Shown here: piece by piece, positions 25,168 through 35,203 of the stretch
Layout: every line of letters begins with the position of its first letter
Numbering within the stretch: position 1 is the stretch's first letter
NCBI GenBank assembly: GCA_963082975.1
Contig: OY720344.1
Location: forward strand, 88,350,107 to 88,414,106
From: Labia minor
Taxonomy: Eukaryota > Arthropoda > Insecta > Dermaptera > Spongiphoridae
DNA: 64,000 nucleotides
Direction of reading: 5' to 3'
Position numbers and translations under genes: made by a program
The notes under the pieces: generated by a model
Told to the model about the DNA's origin: nothing
The model's database searches: none
The model's input: the letters and a program-made list of their open reading frames with translations, nothing else

Positions 25168-25745
25168 CGGGAGTGTCCTTTCTAGACTTTCCCGCATATA
25201 AATAGGTAATTAGGTTATTATTATTATGTTTTAACAACAATAAAAATAAACAAACTAATTAATTTAAATTATAAAGTAAAATGGTTTAACACTATTATAT
25301 ATATTTATAATTTACACCTAACGCTACTTGTATAGGTAAAATGTCACTTCCGGTAGTCAGATCATGATGAAATTTGGTATCTGAATTTTTTTCATATTTT
25401 TAAATCTATATACAAAATATGAAGCAAACTGGTACTTTACTTGAAAGGTAAACGCAACCAGTGAAGGTAAAGTACCACTTCCGGTTAACCGATTTTGACG
25501 AAATTTTGATAGAAATCTACAAACTGTGAATAATATCGGTGTACCAAATTTCGAAGTCCTAGCTTGATTAATTTCTGAGTAAATTTGCTTACAGACAAAC
25601 ATTACATACATACACACAGACATAATTCGAAAAATGGTATTTTCTTACTCAGGGAGGTCTAAAAAGTCAAGATCTATCGAAATCTCGAAGTCGAAATTTT
25701 TGACGATTCCAATACTTCCCTTATACGAAGTATGCGGGAAAGTAA
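25168..25745. mobile_element. DNA-transposon-like repeat with GCGGGAAAGT inverted ends
   Basis: The left end contains ACTTTCCCGCATA (25186-25198) and the right end TATGCGGGAAAGT (25731-25743), an exact inverted pair. The interior has ACTTCCGG motifs and GATTTTGACGAAATTTTGAT phrases typical of dispersed invertebrate repeats. A partial left end recurs at 28686-28740. No transposase is visible. Confidence 0.65.
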
Positions 25746-27100
25746 AAAGTGAATAAAAAAATAATAGTTACCAATAGTCATTTTCAAAATAAAAAAACAA
25801 GTGTTATAATATCTTAATTTCAAATTTTAAAAAAAAACGTTAATTTGTAATTAAATTTAACTTATTTTGACTCACTAATTAATTATTAGTAATAATATTA
25901 AATTATTTTATTATTGGCTCTAGAGATCTAAGCCATTATTAGCCTTGTTACAAATTTATTATTTTTATTCCATCATAAAATTCAATTTAGCAATACAAAA
26001 TTAAATAAATATAAATATTAATAAGATTATAACTAATAACCACAATTAAGGAAATAATCATTTATATTTTCATAATTAAAAATTTAAAGATTAATAAATA
26101 ATGAAAGAGACAGTTAAACCTCGTCAACGTAGTCTCGTATTGCGTCCTTTCGTTTTAACGACTTACAATTAGTTTCATTAAAATCAAAATTTTTAAACTT
26201 TCTTATCATAAGATATATTTCAAGTTTTTTTTTAATCAAATCAGTATTATTTTTATAAAAATAATTAGCATATGAAAAAATTGTTAGTTTTATTATTAGT
26301 AATTTTTTGTTTTAAAATGAACGGTTTTTCAATTAAATTTATTTTTTTGAATAACTTAGGTCGAAGCGATGGAATGCATCTAAAACGTTATACAAGGGTT
26401 ATATATATATATAATAAAAGAAATTCCAATAATATTGGTTATAAAGCTATTTTTAAAATTCCTTAGATGATGAGAAAAATCTGTAGAGAGAATTACGAGA
26501 GATCAGCAATTGATCTCCTTTAAGAGCTACCTTCGCTCTCATTCTCTCTCTGCCTCGCTTTCTCTATGAGTATGAGAAAGGTCTCGATCTTGAAGCTCTT
26601 TCCTTAAAAGATATTCCGTAATCTTATTACTGAGATTCATTTTTTTTCTCTGATGCTCTTCTATTTAGCCTTCTATAATTCAATTGATAAGCTTTTATCT
26701 GATTTTAGTTTGTTTCTTAAAAAAAAATCTTTAGCTCAAATTTAAAATTTATTGGTATAAATATTAGAAAATAATCATTATTAAGATAAACTAAAATCTT
26801 TTTCTTTGGACCCTTATCAACTTCTAAAAAAAAATTAGAAATTGAAAAAAAATGAAATATATTTTTTTGATGTTTTCTATGTAATAGATTTATTTAATAA
26901 TTTTATAATCGTTTTCTAACTCTTATATATTGTATCAATATATTGTTTATATATTGTTATTACTAAATTTTGTCATGTTTTACTTTATGTTGCCTCTTTT
27001 GGGGGTTTCTATATAATTTATAATAATGAGGATTTTGTATATTATAAAGTTCAAACTTATATAAGTCTTGGGTATATATTACTGATTATATATTCAATTT
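25746..27100. other. AT-rich stretch with a small mixed-composition patch
   Basis: Position 26110-26165 (AAACCTCGTCAACGTAG) resembles a decayed pogo-type end, and 26467-26610 is less AT-rich with AGAGATC/GATCTC palindromes. No gene is recognised. Confidence 0.4.
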
Positions 27101-27109
27101 ATTTTAGAC

Positions 27110-27273
27110 TAGCGTTTCTCAACCTTTTTGGACCAAACGCCCACTTCGTAAGGCCGGCTTCATAATTCGCATATAATTATTTTTTAGAGTTGAAAATGAT
27201 TTCGCCCCCCAAAAGCGTATAGTCAAATTATCGCCCACTTTAAGATATCGATCGCTCAGGTTGAGAATCACTA
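27110..27273. mobile_element. Short hAT MITE (164 bp)
   Basis: The terminal inverted repeats are TAGCGTTTCTCAACC and GGTTGAGAATCACTA. Flanks TTTTAGAC (27102-27109) and TTTTATAC (27274-27281) differ at one base, fitting an old 8-bp duplication. Confidence 0.8.
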
Positions 27274-27429
27274 TTTTATACGATTCAAACATGAATCTTA
27301 AGTGTTATATATTTAATATAAAATAGTAAAAATTATGTTACTTGTGATTTAAAAAATTACTGGAACATCAATAGTTTTTTTATTTTTTTATTTTTTTTTT
27401 TTTAATTCCAATTAAATACATTAATTCCA

Positions 27430-27780
27430 CATCTACCTTATTTGAGGCAATAGAAGAACATTTACAGGTATTATGTACAAAATATATACAATAAGAAATA
27501 GAGGGGTATTATGAGGGGAGGATCAAGAAAGAAAGATATTAATGAGAGGGGAATAGGACTAGACAGGATTAAGATAGGAAAATAACACAAGGACTAACCA
27601 GAAGACTAAAAAGTATTAGACCTAACGACTTGATACACGACAGACTCAATTCTCCTTCGACTAATGGGCCGACGGTTTGATTCAAGTCAATCGCTCCATC
27701 TTCTCTACTTGTCCCTCATAATACCCTCCATCATTTCTATTTGTCCCTCATAATATCCTCAACACCTATTTTCCTATCTT
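27430..27780. repeat. Unclassified repeat-like patch
   Basis: TCCCTCATAATA phrases occur twice at about 27711-27760 in units of roughly 31 bases, and the complementary phrase TATTATGAGGGG occurs near 27508. It is probably a transposon with internal minisatellite. No coding frame is present. Confidence 0.4.
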
Positions 27781-28084
27781 AATAGTTTTTTTAAAAGAAT
27801 ATAAATATAATCAATCTTAAAGATTATATTTTATTTTATTTTTTTAAATCCCTGTTTAATTATAAATTATAAAATTTAAAAAACCCTGTATCTTTCAATT
27901 ATATTTTTGATTAATAGCAAATTTATGAAATTAAGTACAAAATAGGTTAGGTAAACATGTAAGAAAATCAATCAAATTTATATATATATATATATATACA
28001 TACATTTATAGAGGTGAATGTATTTTGATAAATGATCTGTATTTGATTGAAATGTATCGAGTGAAAGAGACAGAGAGAGAGAGA

Positions 28085-28365
28085 GAGAGAAGTGGAGCGA
28101 TATCATTTGGACACTCCGTTTTGGCAACAGACAGATCGAGAGTTGGAGTTGGCTGTTATCTCAACTGGTCTGAGTAAGCCTAGTGAACTGGAAGTCATTT
28201 CACAGAACCGACCATCCTTGTCCCTCTCACTCTCTCTGTTTGCATCTGTAACGAGCCGGCAAGTGGTCTATGTGTCGGATTCACTCCCGCTTTACCAGCC
28301 ATTAATAATCAGTGCGGTCACCGATCGCCTTTATTTATGTATCAGAATACAATAGATTACTTTCT
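28085..28365. other. GC-richer island, unassigned
   Basis: It follows a GA microsatellite at about 28067-28091. A plus-strand frame (28092-28355) reads through the block but shows no domain. It could be a solo LTR, an untranslated exon or a conserved element; I see no clear LTR ends or splice sites. Confidence 0.35.
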
Positions 28366-28685
28366 ATAGAGACTAACCACCTACCCCAGCCTAGTTAGTA
28401 ATAATATAGTATTATACATATATTGCATTGAGGGTGATTATTGGACAATGAAACAGGATAGGGAGAAAATTCCTTCCTCAATACAAGCAAGCCTAATTAT
28501 AAATCATCAATTTAATAATAACTTAAAATAAATAATTAACAGAATCAAATATCAAGATCGGATAAGAATGAAACATAACATTTCTTAAATGTTTTTATTT
28601 TTAAATATGTACTCTGTTTTTATGCAAGCTTCTTTGAAGCTTCAGCTATTAAAAACAATTATAGAAATAATATTATAATCTAAAA

Positions 28686-28740
28686 AATTCTGGAGTGTCT
28701 CCACTCGACTATCTCGCATACTTTGAATTGGTACAATTAG
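28686..28740. mobile_element. Truncated end of the 25168-25745 repeat family
   Basis: GAGTGTCTCCACTCGACTAT with CTCGCATAC parallels GAGTGTCCTTTCTAGACTTT with CCCGCATAT at 25171-25200. Only one end is present. Confidence 0.45.
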
Positions 28741-29086
28741 ACCATTTTCATAATTATGGGCACACATGAAAAGAAAGAATGAACATAAATTGTGAACAGT
28801 CACTTAAACTTTGGCATAGTAGGAAGATGGAGTTTAAACTCGAGATTCTTATATTCATTTATTTATATTCTCAAATTGTACTAAATTATAAAATAAATTT
28901 AATTCTATATATTCATTGTAATAATAAAATAGATTCTATTTTTTTATTATTTAATTATAAAAAAAAATCAAGTAGGTTTGCTTTTGCTATTTATTAATAC
29001 AATAGGACCTCGCGATAACTCAAACCTCGGTACTTAAAAACCTCTATAACTTCAAAAATAATATGTTCCCATCAGAGCCCAAAACT

Positions 29087-29549
29087 CAAGGCCGTCTTAA
29101 GGAATTCGGCGCCCATGGGCTACTAAAAATAATGCGCCCTTCTTCCTAAGAAAATACACAGAATGGCAAATGGAGGTCGGAAAAGTTATCAGTTTTTAGT
29201 CTAATCCTTAGAACTTGATCGGAACTATTATATGATTGGTGGTCTTATATTAACTCCAGTACAGCTCCGACTGGCTCCGACAGTTCAAATGCGACTGAAA
29301 CAAAAGTACGATCGGTAGGGTGTCGGGACTCCTATTTCGCGTTGCCCTTCTCTATCTATCGTTTTTCAGCATATTTGGAAGAAATAAACATCAGTTTAAT
29401 ATTTTAAGAAGTGTTTTAATTTAAAAATAAGTAAAAACTAATAAAATGAAAAATAAATTTTTACTATATCGCAAATAAAAAATTGCCGCCTCAAAAGGCT
29501 TGCGCCCTGGGGCTATAGCCCATTTAGCCCTGTGGTTAGGGCGGCACTG
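29087..29549. mobile_element. hAT element nested in the pogo element
   Basis: The 463-bp element starts CAAGGCCGTCTTAAGG and ends TTAGGGCGGCACTG. The 8-bp duplication CCAAAACT lies exactly at 29079-29086 and 29550-29557. It is non-autonomous, with no transposase frame. Confidence 0.9.
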
Positions 29550-29673
29550 CCAAAACTTCAATAACTTAAAATACGCAACCTGTATAACTGAAATCTTGAA
29601 TAAACAAGAATCAGGCCAAAGTTTTCAATTTAAAAGATGAAAAATTGCCTAATTCCCTAATTCAGAACATTGT

Positions 29674-30089
29674 TTGTTTACGTGGTTCAAACAGTGTCGA
29701 AACAAAAACATCAGTGTTAGTGGACCCATACTGAAAGAAAAAGCTGAAGAGTTCGCTAATTCGCTGAAAATCAAAAATTTTAACACGTTCATCGCCACGA
29801 TAATATCAGAAAAATTTTCACATTTTCATTTTTTGTTCCTAGTAGGCCAAGCTTTCGAAACATTCTGAAAATGTATCTTTTGCGTCGGAAACCTGTGACT
29901 GACGTGGCCTTCTACCAAATCGCGGACGTCAGACATTTATGACTGACATGGCCCATGGAGAACTTATTAGCGTCAAACACACATGACTGACATGGCGATG
30001 AACGTGTTAAAGTCAGCAATGGCTGGTTAGAGGATTTTAAGAGACGACATGATTTAGCCTTTAAAACAATGTTATTAATCTATCCCTAA
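29674..30089 (+). pseudogene. Tigger/pogo transposase fragment with CENP-B-type HTH, split by MITE
   Basis: The first part reads WFKQCRNKNISVSGPILKEK and then AEEFANSLKIKNF, the second half of the CENP-B/jerky-type helix-turn-helix that binds transposon ends. The frame is broken by a piggyBac MITE at 29784. Beyond it, the frame resumes as SNGWLEDFKRRHD, the next conserved block of the same domain, and stops at 30087-30089. Removing the MITE with one TTAA keeps the reading frame. No DDE catalytic region follows, so the copy is internally deleted. The apparent frame to 29868 after the insertion is MITE sequence. Confidence 0.88.
29784..30006. mobile_element. piggyBac MITE (223 bp) with TTAA ends
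   Basis: Inverted ends CACGTTCATCGCCA and TGGCGATGAACGTG are perfect over 14 bp, flanked by TTAA at 29780-29783 and 30007-30010. The motif ATGACTGACRTGGC recurs about three times internally. Its ends differ from those of the piggyBac copy at 8726-9213, so it is a separate family. Confidence 0.92.
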
Positions 30090-30176
30090 CATAGGCCCTT
30101 GATAACTTAAAACCTTTATAACTTAAGGTATTTTGTGTTTCCCTTGGACTTTAACTTATCGAGGTTCTACTGTGTA

Positions 30177-31139
30177 TTTCTAAATCTTGTTTCTCAGTAC
30201 ATATATATATTTTTATTTAATCAGTCATTGTATATAAAATATAATTTCCAAGTATTCGAGTTTATTGACATTTTAAAACTTATTTTATTAGATTGTAAAT
30301 AGAGAATTTTATTACTTTAAAGCAATTGTAAAATCCAAAAGTATTTTCTATTTAGATGGATCTTTTTTTTTGTCCATTGGGGAAATACCTTATCCAATTA
30401 CGTTTTCATAAATAAATTCACTCCATTGTAACAATCAAACATAAGAAAATCTCTCGTTCATTAAATGATACTTGAGTAACGAAACGAAAAGAACAATCTT
30501 ACTGGAGGTTAATTTAATAATTACTCTCTCGCTTTGCCCTCCCCATTTCTCTATCCATTCACTTAAAAGCGAATTTTACCACCTCTCTGTTTATACTTTT
30601 CATTCATTTGATACTTTGTAATTTACTTAGAATTCAAAATTATTTACATGACAGAACACGAAGCGTATTTCAAAATCTTTTCTCTTCTCTCTCTCCTATC
30701 CTAACCCACCCCTCCTTCTCAAGGCTCACTTTTCTTTATTCTTTTTTTTTTTGCATTAATATAAAATAAAATGAAATTTACATTCGCTTTTCATTTAAAA
30801 AGACACCATATAATTAACTTAACTAAATGAAGTTTGTTAATCACATTTAAGAAAATGTCTTTTTATTTGCTCCCTTGATAGCGATTTTAAGTAAAAAAAA
30901 TGTACAATAAAATTGAACAGGTGAAAGACAAAAAGAGAATCAATTGAATATGTGTATGCATATACTTCTATTAAAAGATAATGTAATTTTACCGATAAAG
31001 TCATAGGTTAAATTAAATAAATCTATATAGAATATACTATTATATACGTTCAATATATTTAGGTTTATATATTTTTTTATTAAAGAAAATGTAAAATATG
31101 AAAATAAGATTTATAACATTATTAATATTATTATTATTA
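30177..31139. other. Featureless AT-rich stretch
   Basis: There are pyrimidine-rich patches (about 30540-30760) and A runs. Nothing coding or repeated is recognised. Confidence 0.5.
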
Positions 31140-31470
31140 TATTAAAGGACTAATTCTTAACCTATGGTTCTAAAAAAAAAAAATGTTTTAAACATTTTCG
31201 AATTTTTTTCAATTTTGTACACTCATCTTTTTCATTGTGGGCGGCCAAATTTTTAAACCGTTAAAAGTGAACCGCGGTTAAAAAAAAAAGCAAAATGTGC
31301 AGCATCGTACACGTGGCGGAAGTGAAACTTCTTACAATCTAGAGAATAAGATAAATTTTAGTTGAGAGTGTGAGTGAGAGAGAAATAGAGAAAAATAAAG
31401 GGATCATTTCGAAAGACATATAACAGTATAAAATTTTCGTAACAAATATTCGCTTTATTATTATTATTAT

Positions 31471-31870
31471 CTACTCTATCATCATATCTACATTGCCTGT
31501 ACTATTGTCGGTTGGTGCTTCAATTGGTAATACTGATATTAATGGCTTGTGATAACTAAAATAAGATATATATGTTCGTGATTCGATATTTTCTATATAA
31601 CGTGTAAAAACAGCATCTATTGTAGTTCCAGATTTTGTTGTTGATTCCTTGGGATCGTTATTTATAAGCAGACCAAATGTTTCTCGAAGAAAGTTGATCA
31701 ACGGCAACGAATCATCTCAGATCCAAAATTTGCATTAAAATCTCCCCCGAGAATTAGAGGGATTTTATCTTCGCCTCGTTCAAGTGCATTAGCACCTGTG
31801 TGGCTATAAACCAGTAGTGAACGGTGTATGAAATGAATAATATCGTCTAAATTTTGGTCGTTATTTTTTT
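31471..31870 (-). pseudogene. Endonuclease/exonuclease/phosphatase domain fragment of Helentron type
   Basis: Two overlapping minus frames together give part of an apurinic-type endonuclease domain of the kind fused to Helentron Rep/helicase proteins. The first (up to about 31698) contains IPLILGGDFNANFGSE, with the catalytic GDFN motif. The second (31707-31471) contains TTIDAVFTRYIENI and SYHKPL, matching the C-terminal SDH-type His motif, and stops at 31471. The two lie in different frames, so a frameshift disrupts the gene after FGSE. The upstream frame from 32042 appears to be leader-like repeat sequence. The gene is dead. Confidence 0.72.
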
Positions 31871-32345
31871 TCGGCATAGTGAAATCTGTGGAGTAGAGAA
31901 AAGCAGTTTTAAATGCAATAATAATTTTAAATTGATTTAGTAGTGTTAAAGTAATGTTGAGATTCGGATAAATAACGTGAATGGTCATCGATGCACATAA
32001 CTGTATGTGTTGGCGTGTGAATCGCCGACCATGTTCACACACACAATTACATGCGTCGGTATGCGTGCACGCTGTATATTTGACTTGAGAATTTTAATTA
32101 TTTCACGATATATATCTTATCTTATTATGCTAGCTAAAATTGTATATATCTATCTATTTATCTATAACCATTGGTTCTCAAAAACCGCTCTAACGATTTT
32201 TTTCAAATTCACACTAGATATAGTATTTATAAAGAAAAATTGAGTTTTATTGATTACATCTCTTGAAACTTACAGCTTCATTATTAATTTCTTAATTGAA
32301 AATTATATATGGGTGACGTAAATGGCATCCATTTTGAAATTTTAC

Positions 32346-32779
32346 TCCCGCCTTTTTTTAATTTTGTATTAATATTTTTTTTATATTTAAAATATTTTAA
32401 AATGTATTATTTAATTTCGAAATAAAATTAAAAATATTTATTTTTAATAAAATATATATATATATTTATTAATCCCGCTTTTTTTTAAATGATATTGTAT
32501 TAACATTTTTTTATATTTAAAATATTTTAAAATTCATTATTTAATTTCGAAATTTTATATTTAAAATATTTTAAAATTTATTATTTAATTTCGAAATAAA
32601 ATTAAAAATATTTATTTTTAATAAAATATATATATATATTTATTAATCCCGCTTTTTTTTTAAATGATATTGTATTAACATTTTTTTATATTTAAAATAT
32701 TTTAAAATTCATTATTTAATTTCGAAATAAAATTAAAAATATTTATTTTTAATAAAATATATATATATTTATTAATCTC
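32346..32779. repeat. AT-rich tandem repeat, three irregular units
   Basis: Units start at about 32346, 32472 and 32645 with TCCCGCTTTTTTTTAAATGA-like sequence and end in TATATATATTTATTAATC. The middle unit carries an extra internal duplication of about 45 bases (ATATTTAAAATATTTTAAAA phrase). The array lies inside the Helentron-like element. Confidence 0.85.
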
Positions 32780-32813
32780 TCTCAAAAAATATGAAATACG
32801 TTTAATATTAAAA

Positions 32814-33146
32814 ATAAATAAATATACATATGAAATTTGTTATTTTTTAATATTAAAAAATATTTAATTTGAGATTAATTATATAAAAAATTTTAAAAAA
32901 TTCAAAAAAACTTAGCTATAATATTTGACATATGATAAGGTTAATTACAATTTTTTAATAGACATCCTTAATAAATAGAAAAATAATAATTTTTAAATAA
33001 TATAAATAATATTTAATTATAATCTAATCAAAGAAAATAAAAGTTTGAATCTATTTGATAGTTGATCTTTTTACATATAATTAATCTCAAATTAAATATT
33101 TTTTAATATTAAAAAAAAATAACAAATTTCATATGTATATTTATTT
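32814..33146. repeat. Inverted repeat with arms of about 70 bp
   Basis: Arms at about 32814-32884 and 33075-33146 are complementary (CATATGAAATTTGTTATTTT against AAAATAACAAATTTCATATG). They enclose about 190 AT-rich bases. It may be a MITE within the Helentron-like element. Confidence 0.7.
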
Positions 33147-33349
33147 TTATAAATGTTTAGGCAAATTTTGAAATTAATATATATTTAAATTCAAATTGTA
33201 TTTAATTGCGATATCTACTGGACAAGGTGGAGATCTCGCCCTCTTTTGATCATAAGTCATACTAATTTTTATTCTTTGACCCAGTAGAAGCTGAGAAATA
33301 TTATTCCGGGTCAACGTACTGGCGCGCATGCGCGCCATGGACTTTGGAC

Positions 33350-33500
33350 CTAGCGAGAGGGTATTAGAACGAAAGACAGCACAAAAGCAACACGCAGATA
33401 GCCTCTTTCTCAAGACCGAAAGACCGGACAAAAGAAAGACCCAGATAGCCTCTCTCTCAAGAACGAAACACCGCACAAAAGAGAGACGGAGATAGAGGCT
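33350..33500 (-). repeat. Minisatellite near Helentron 5' end
   Basis: The unit AGATAGCCTCTTTCTCAAGA with ACCGAAAGACCGGACAAAAG repeats about two and a half times with substitutions (about 33396, 33443 and a partial at 33490). The overlapping minus frame 33174-33476 is an artefact of this repeat. Confidence 0.7.
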
Positions 33501-33660
33501 ATCTCATTCTCACTCGTTATATCTATATCTTTTTTCTCTCTTGCGTTTCGTAACGCGTTACGAAATTTCAATTTTTCAATTCACTCTCCATTCTCAACCA
33601 AATGTCAGGACGCCGCTAAAGAAGTTTCACTTCAAAAAGTTGAGAACCATTGTATTAAAG

Positions 33661-34722
33661 GGTAAAGTAAAGGGTAAAGGAAAAGAATGGAGTGATTAGA
33701 GACCCCAATTTACCCCTATACCAGAAATAATTTTTCTAATTTTATTAAGAAAAAACATTATATATAAAAATTTATTAATATTTTAAAATTTTGTTTAATT
33801 CTTAAAAGTTTAATAATATTTAATACCATTTTGTTAATTACATACGCATATCAAAATAGTATATTTAAACAAAAATTAGGGGATTTTCCCATGCGATCTT
33901 TTCTCTGTCACGCTAAGTAAAGTTTTAATAAGCTAAAATCCGGTCCGGATGAGAATTTATATGAATTTCAACATTAAGATCCGGATCTTTGTAAACATTA
34001 AATTGCTTTCAGAGATATTCAAATATCGGTTATTATTATAAAGAGGAAGTAAACTGATCTGCAGTTTCTCTGTCATTTTGAAATTTCATTCTCAAAGAGG
34101 AAGCGTAAATTATAAGAATACCCCCTGTTTTAAACAGGAATAAAATATTATAATTATACAAAAGAATTAATTACAAATGAATTTAAATTAGAATTTAATG
34201 ACATATAAATTTCAGATAAAATATGGCTTATAAGAAGGAATAAATGTACCTATTTGTAATTTTCATTTATTCTCACTATAATTCGATGTTTTTAATAAAA
34301 TGTAAAGTTTAAGTAATTGCACAATTTTGCATTTACATGCGATTTCTAATATAAATCTAAACTTAGAAAATGAAAATTCATATTGAAAATACTAAATTTG
34401 TGCACTACTCTAAAAATATCTTAGAAGATATTTTTCAATAGTAGTTTCATATCTTAAATATTATATTTATACATATATGAGTTAAATTCCATATTACTAT
34501 ATAAATTTAATTATTTATTACAAATTAAATATTTTACTCTCTTTACGATGTTATAAATGAAAGTAGTGTTGATGTGTAGTTCAATCCCAAATTTATTTAC
34601 TATATGGATTTTATTAAAATTCTAAAAATTAAATGATTTAATAAAAAATAATAAAGTTTGAATAAAATTAGTAAAATATAATATTATATAATAAGAATTC
34701 ATAAATTCGTAATTAGTATATA
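33661..34722. other. Featureless AT-rich stretch
   Basis: No gene or repeat with clear boundaries is visible. Confidence 0.5.
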
Positions 34723-34730
34723 GTTTAGAG

Positions 34731-35195
34731 CAGAGGTTCTTAATCTTATGTACTCTGCGGACCCCCACTTGAAAAAATTTTTTTTGACGGACCCCATTCC
34801 AACTTTAGGTACTTTACGTCATTTTATTAGTTAATTTCTGGCTTACGATCTCATAAGAACAAGGATATATGATGAATATTTCTAACAGTGATTGGTGAAT
34901 AACGATTTTTTTGCATATTGTAGAACACATTTTATTAGAAATTATAATATTGAAGAAAGAAAATTCTGCTAAATATGAAGATGGAAACGGTAGCAATAGT
35001 TTTCTTGCACATTTCGTTGAATTTGGGTATTTGATCTCTGTTTCCTCACAAAGCCATGCCATCGCTTCTTTTATATTAAATAAAGTTTTAACCGACTCAT
35101 CATTTTCTCGTGCACCTGTACGATGGCTTTGCGGACCCCCAGTAAAGGCTTCGCGGACCCCCAGGGGTCCGCGGACCACAGTTTAAGAACCTCTG
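34731..35195 (-). mobile_element. hAT element with 8-bp target duplication GTTTAGAG
   Basis: The 465-bp copy has inverted ends CAGAGGTTCTTAATCTT and GTTTAAGAACCTCTG and exact flanking GTTTAGAG at 34723-34730 and 35196-35203. It retains a piece of transposase on the minus strand. Confidence 0.92.
34814..35110 (-). pseudogene. hAT transposase C-terminal remnant
   Basis: The minus frame includes ESVKTLFNIKEAMAWLCEET and LLLPFPSSYLAEFSFFNI. The PFPSSYLAE-type block is characteristic of the C-terminal dimerisation region of ZBED5-like hAT transposases. The part following that block is diverged and ends in AT-rich sequence, and no catalytic region is present. The frame from 35179 to about 35110 is inverted-repeat sequence rather than protein. 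Confidence 0.75.
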
Positions 35196-35203
35196 GTTTA
35201 GAG

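Larger units (their letters stand above)
29000..30172 (+). mobile_element. pogo/Tigger-type element carrying two nested insertions
   Basis: Left end CAATAGGACCTCGCGATAAC and right end TTATCGAGGTTCTACTG are inverted repeats of pogo/Tigger type (CAGTAGAACCTCGATA-like). TA precedes the left end at 28998-28999. A transposase fragment with a CENP-B-type DNA-binding domain lies inside. A hAT (29087-29549) and a piggyBac MITE (29784-30006) inserted later. The catalytic DDE domain is deleted. Confidence 0.85.
31293..33636 (-). mobile_element. Helentron-like rolling-circle element, decayed
   Basis: The minus strand starts near 33636 with GAAGTGAAACTTCTTTAGCG and ends near 31310 with a related GAAGTGAAACTTCTT motif in opposite orientation, giving the short terminal symmetry seen in Helentron-type Helitrons. 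The 5' part has tandem GC-richer repeats (33350-33495), then AT tandem repeats (32346-32779), then endonuclease coding remains (31471-31870). Rep and helicase domains are absent. Exact ends are uncertain by some bases. Confidence 0.65.
31148..33652. mobile_element. hAT element split by a Helentron-like insertion
   Basis: Left end GACTAATTCTTAACC and right end GTTGAGAACCATTG are inverted repeats of the hAT family seen at 45564 and 23999. TATTAAAG flanks exactly at 31140-31147 and 33653-33660. About 145 bases of hAT lie at the left, including CGCGGTTAAAAAAAAAA, and about 15 at the right. Everything between belongs to a later insertion. Without it the element would be a short MITE. Confidence 0.82.

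Noticed and set aside
33174-33476. 100-codon minus frame
   Set aside because: It reads through the Helentron minisatellite and shows no conserved domain.
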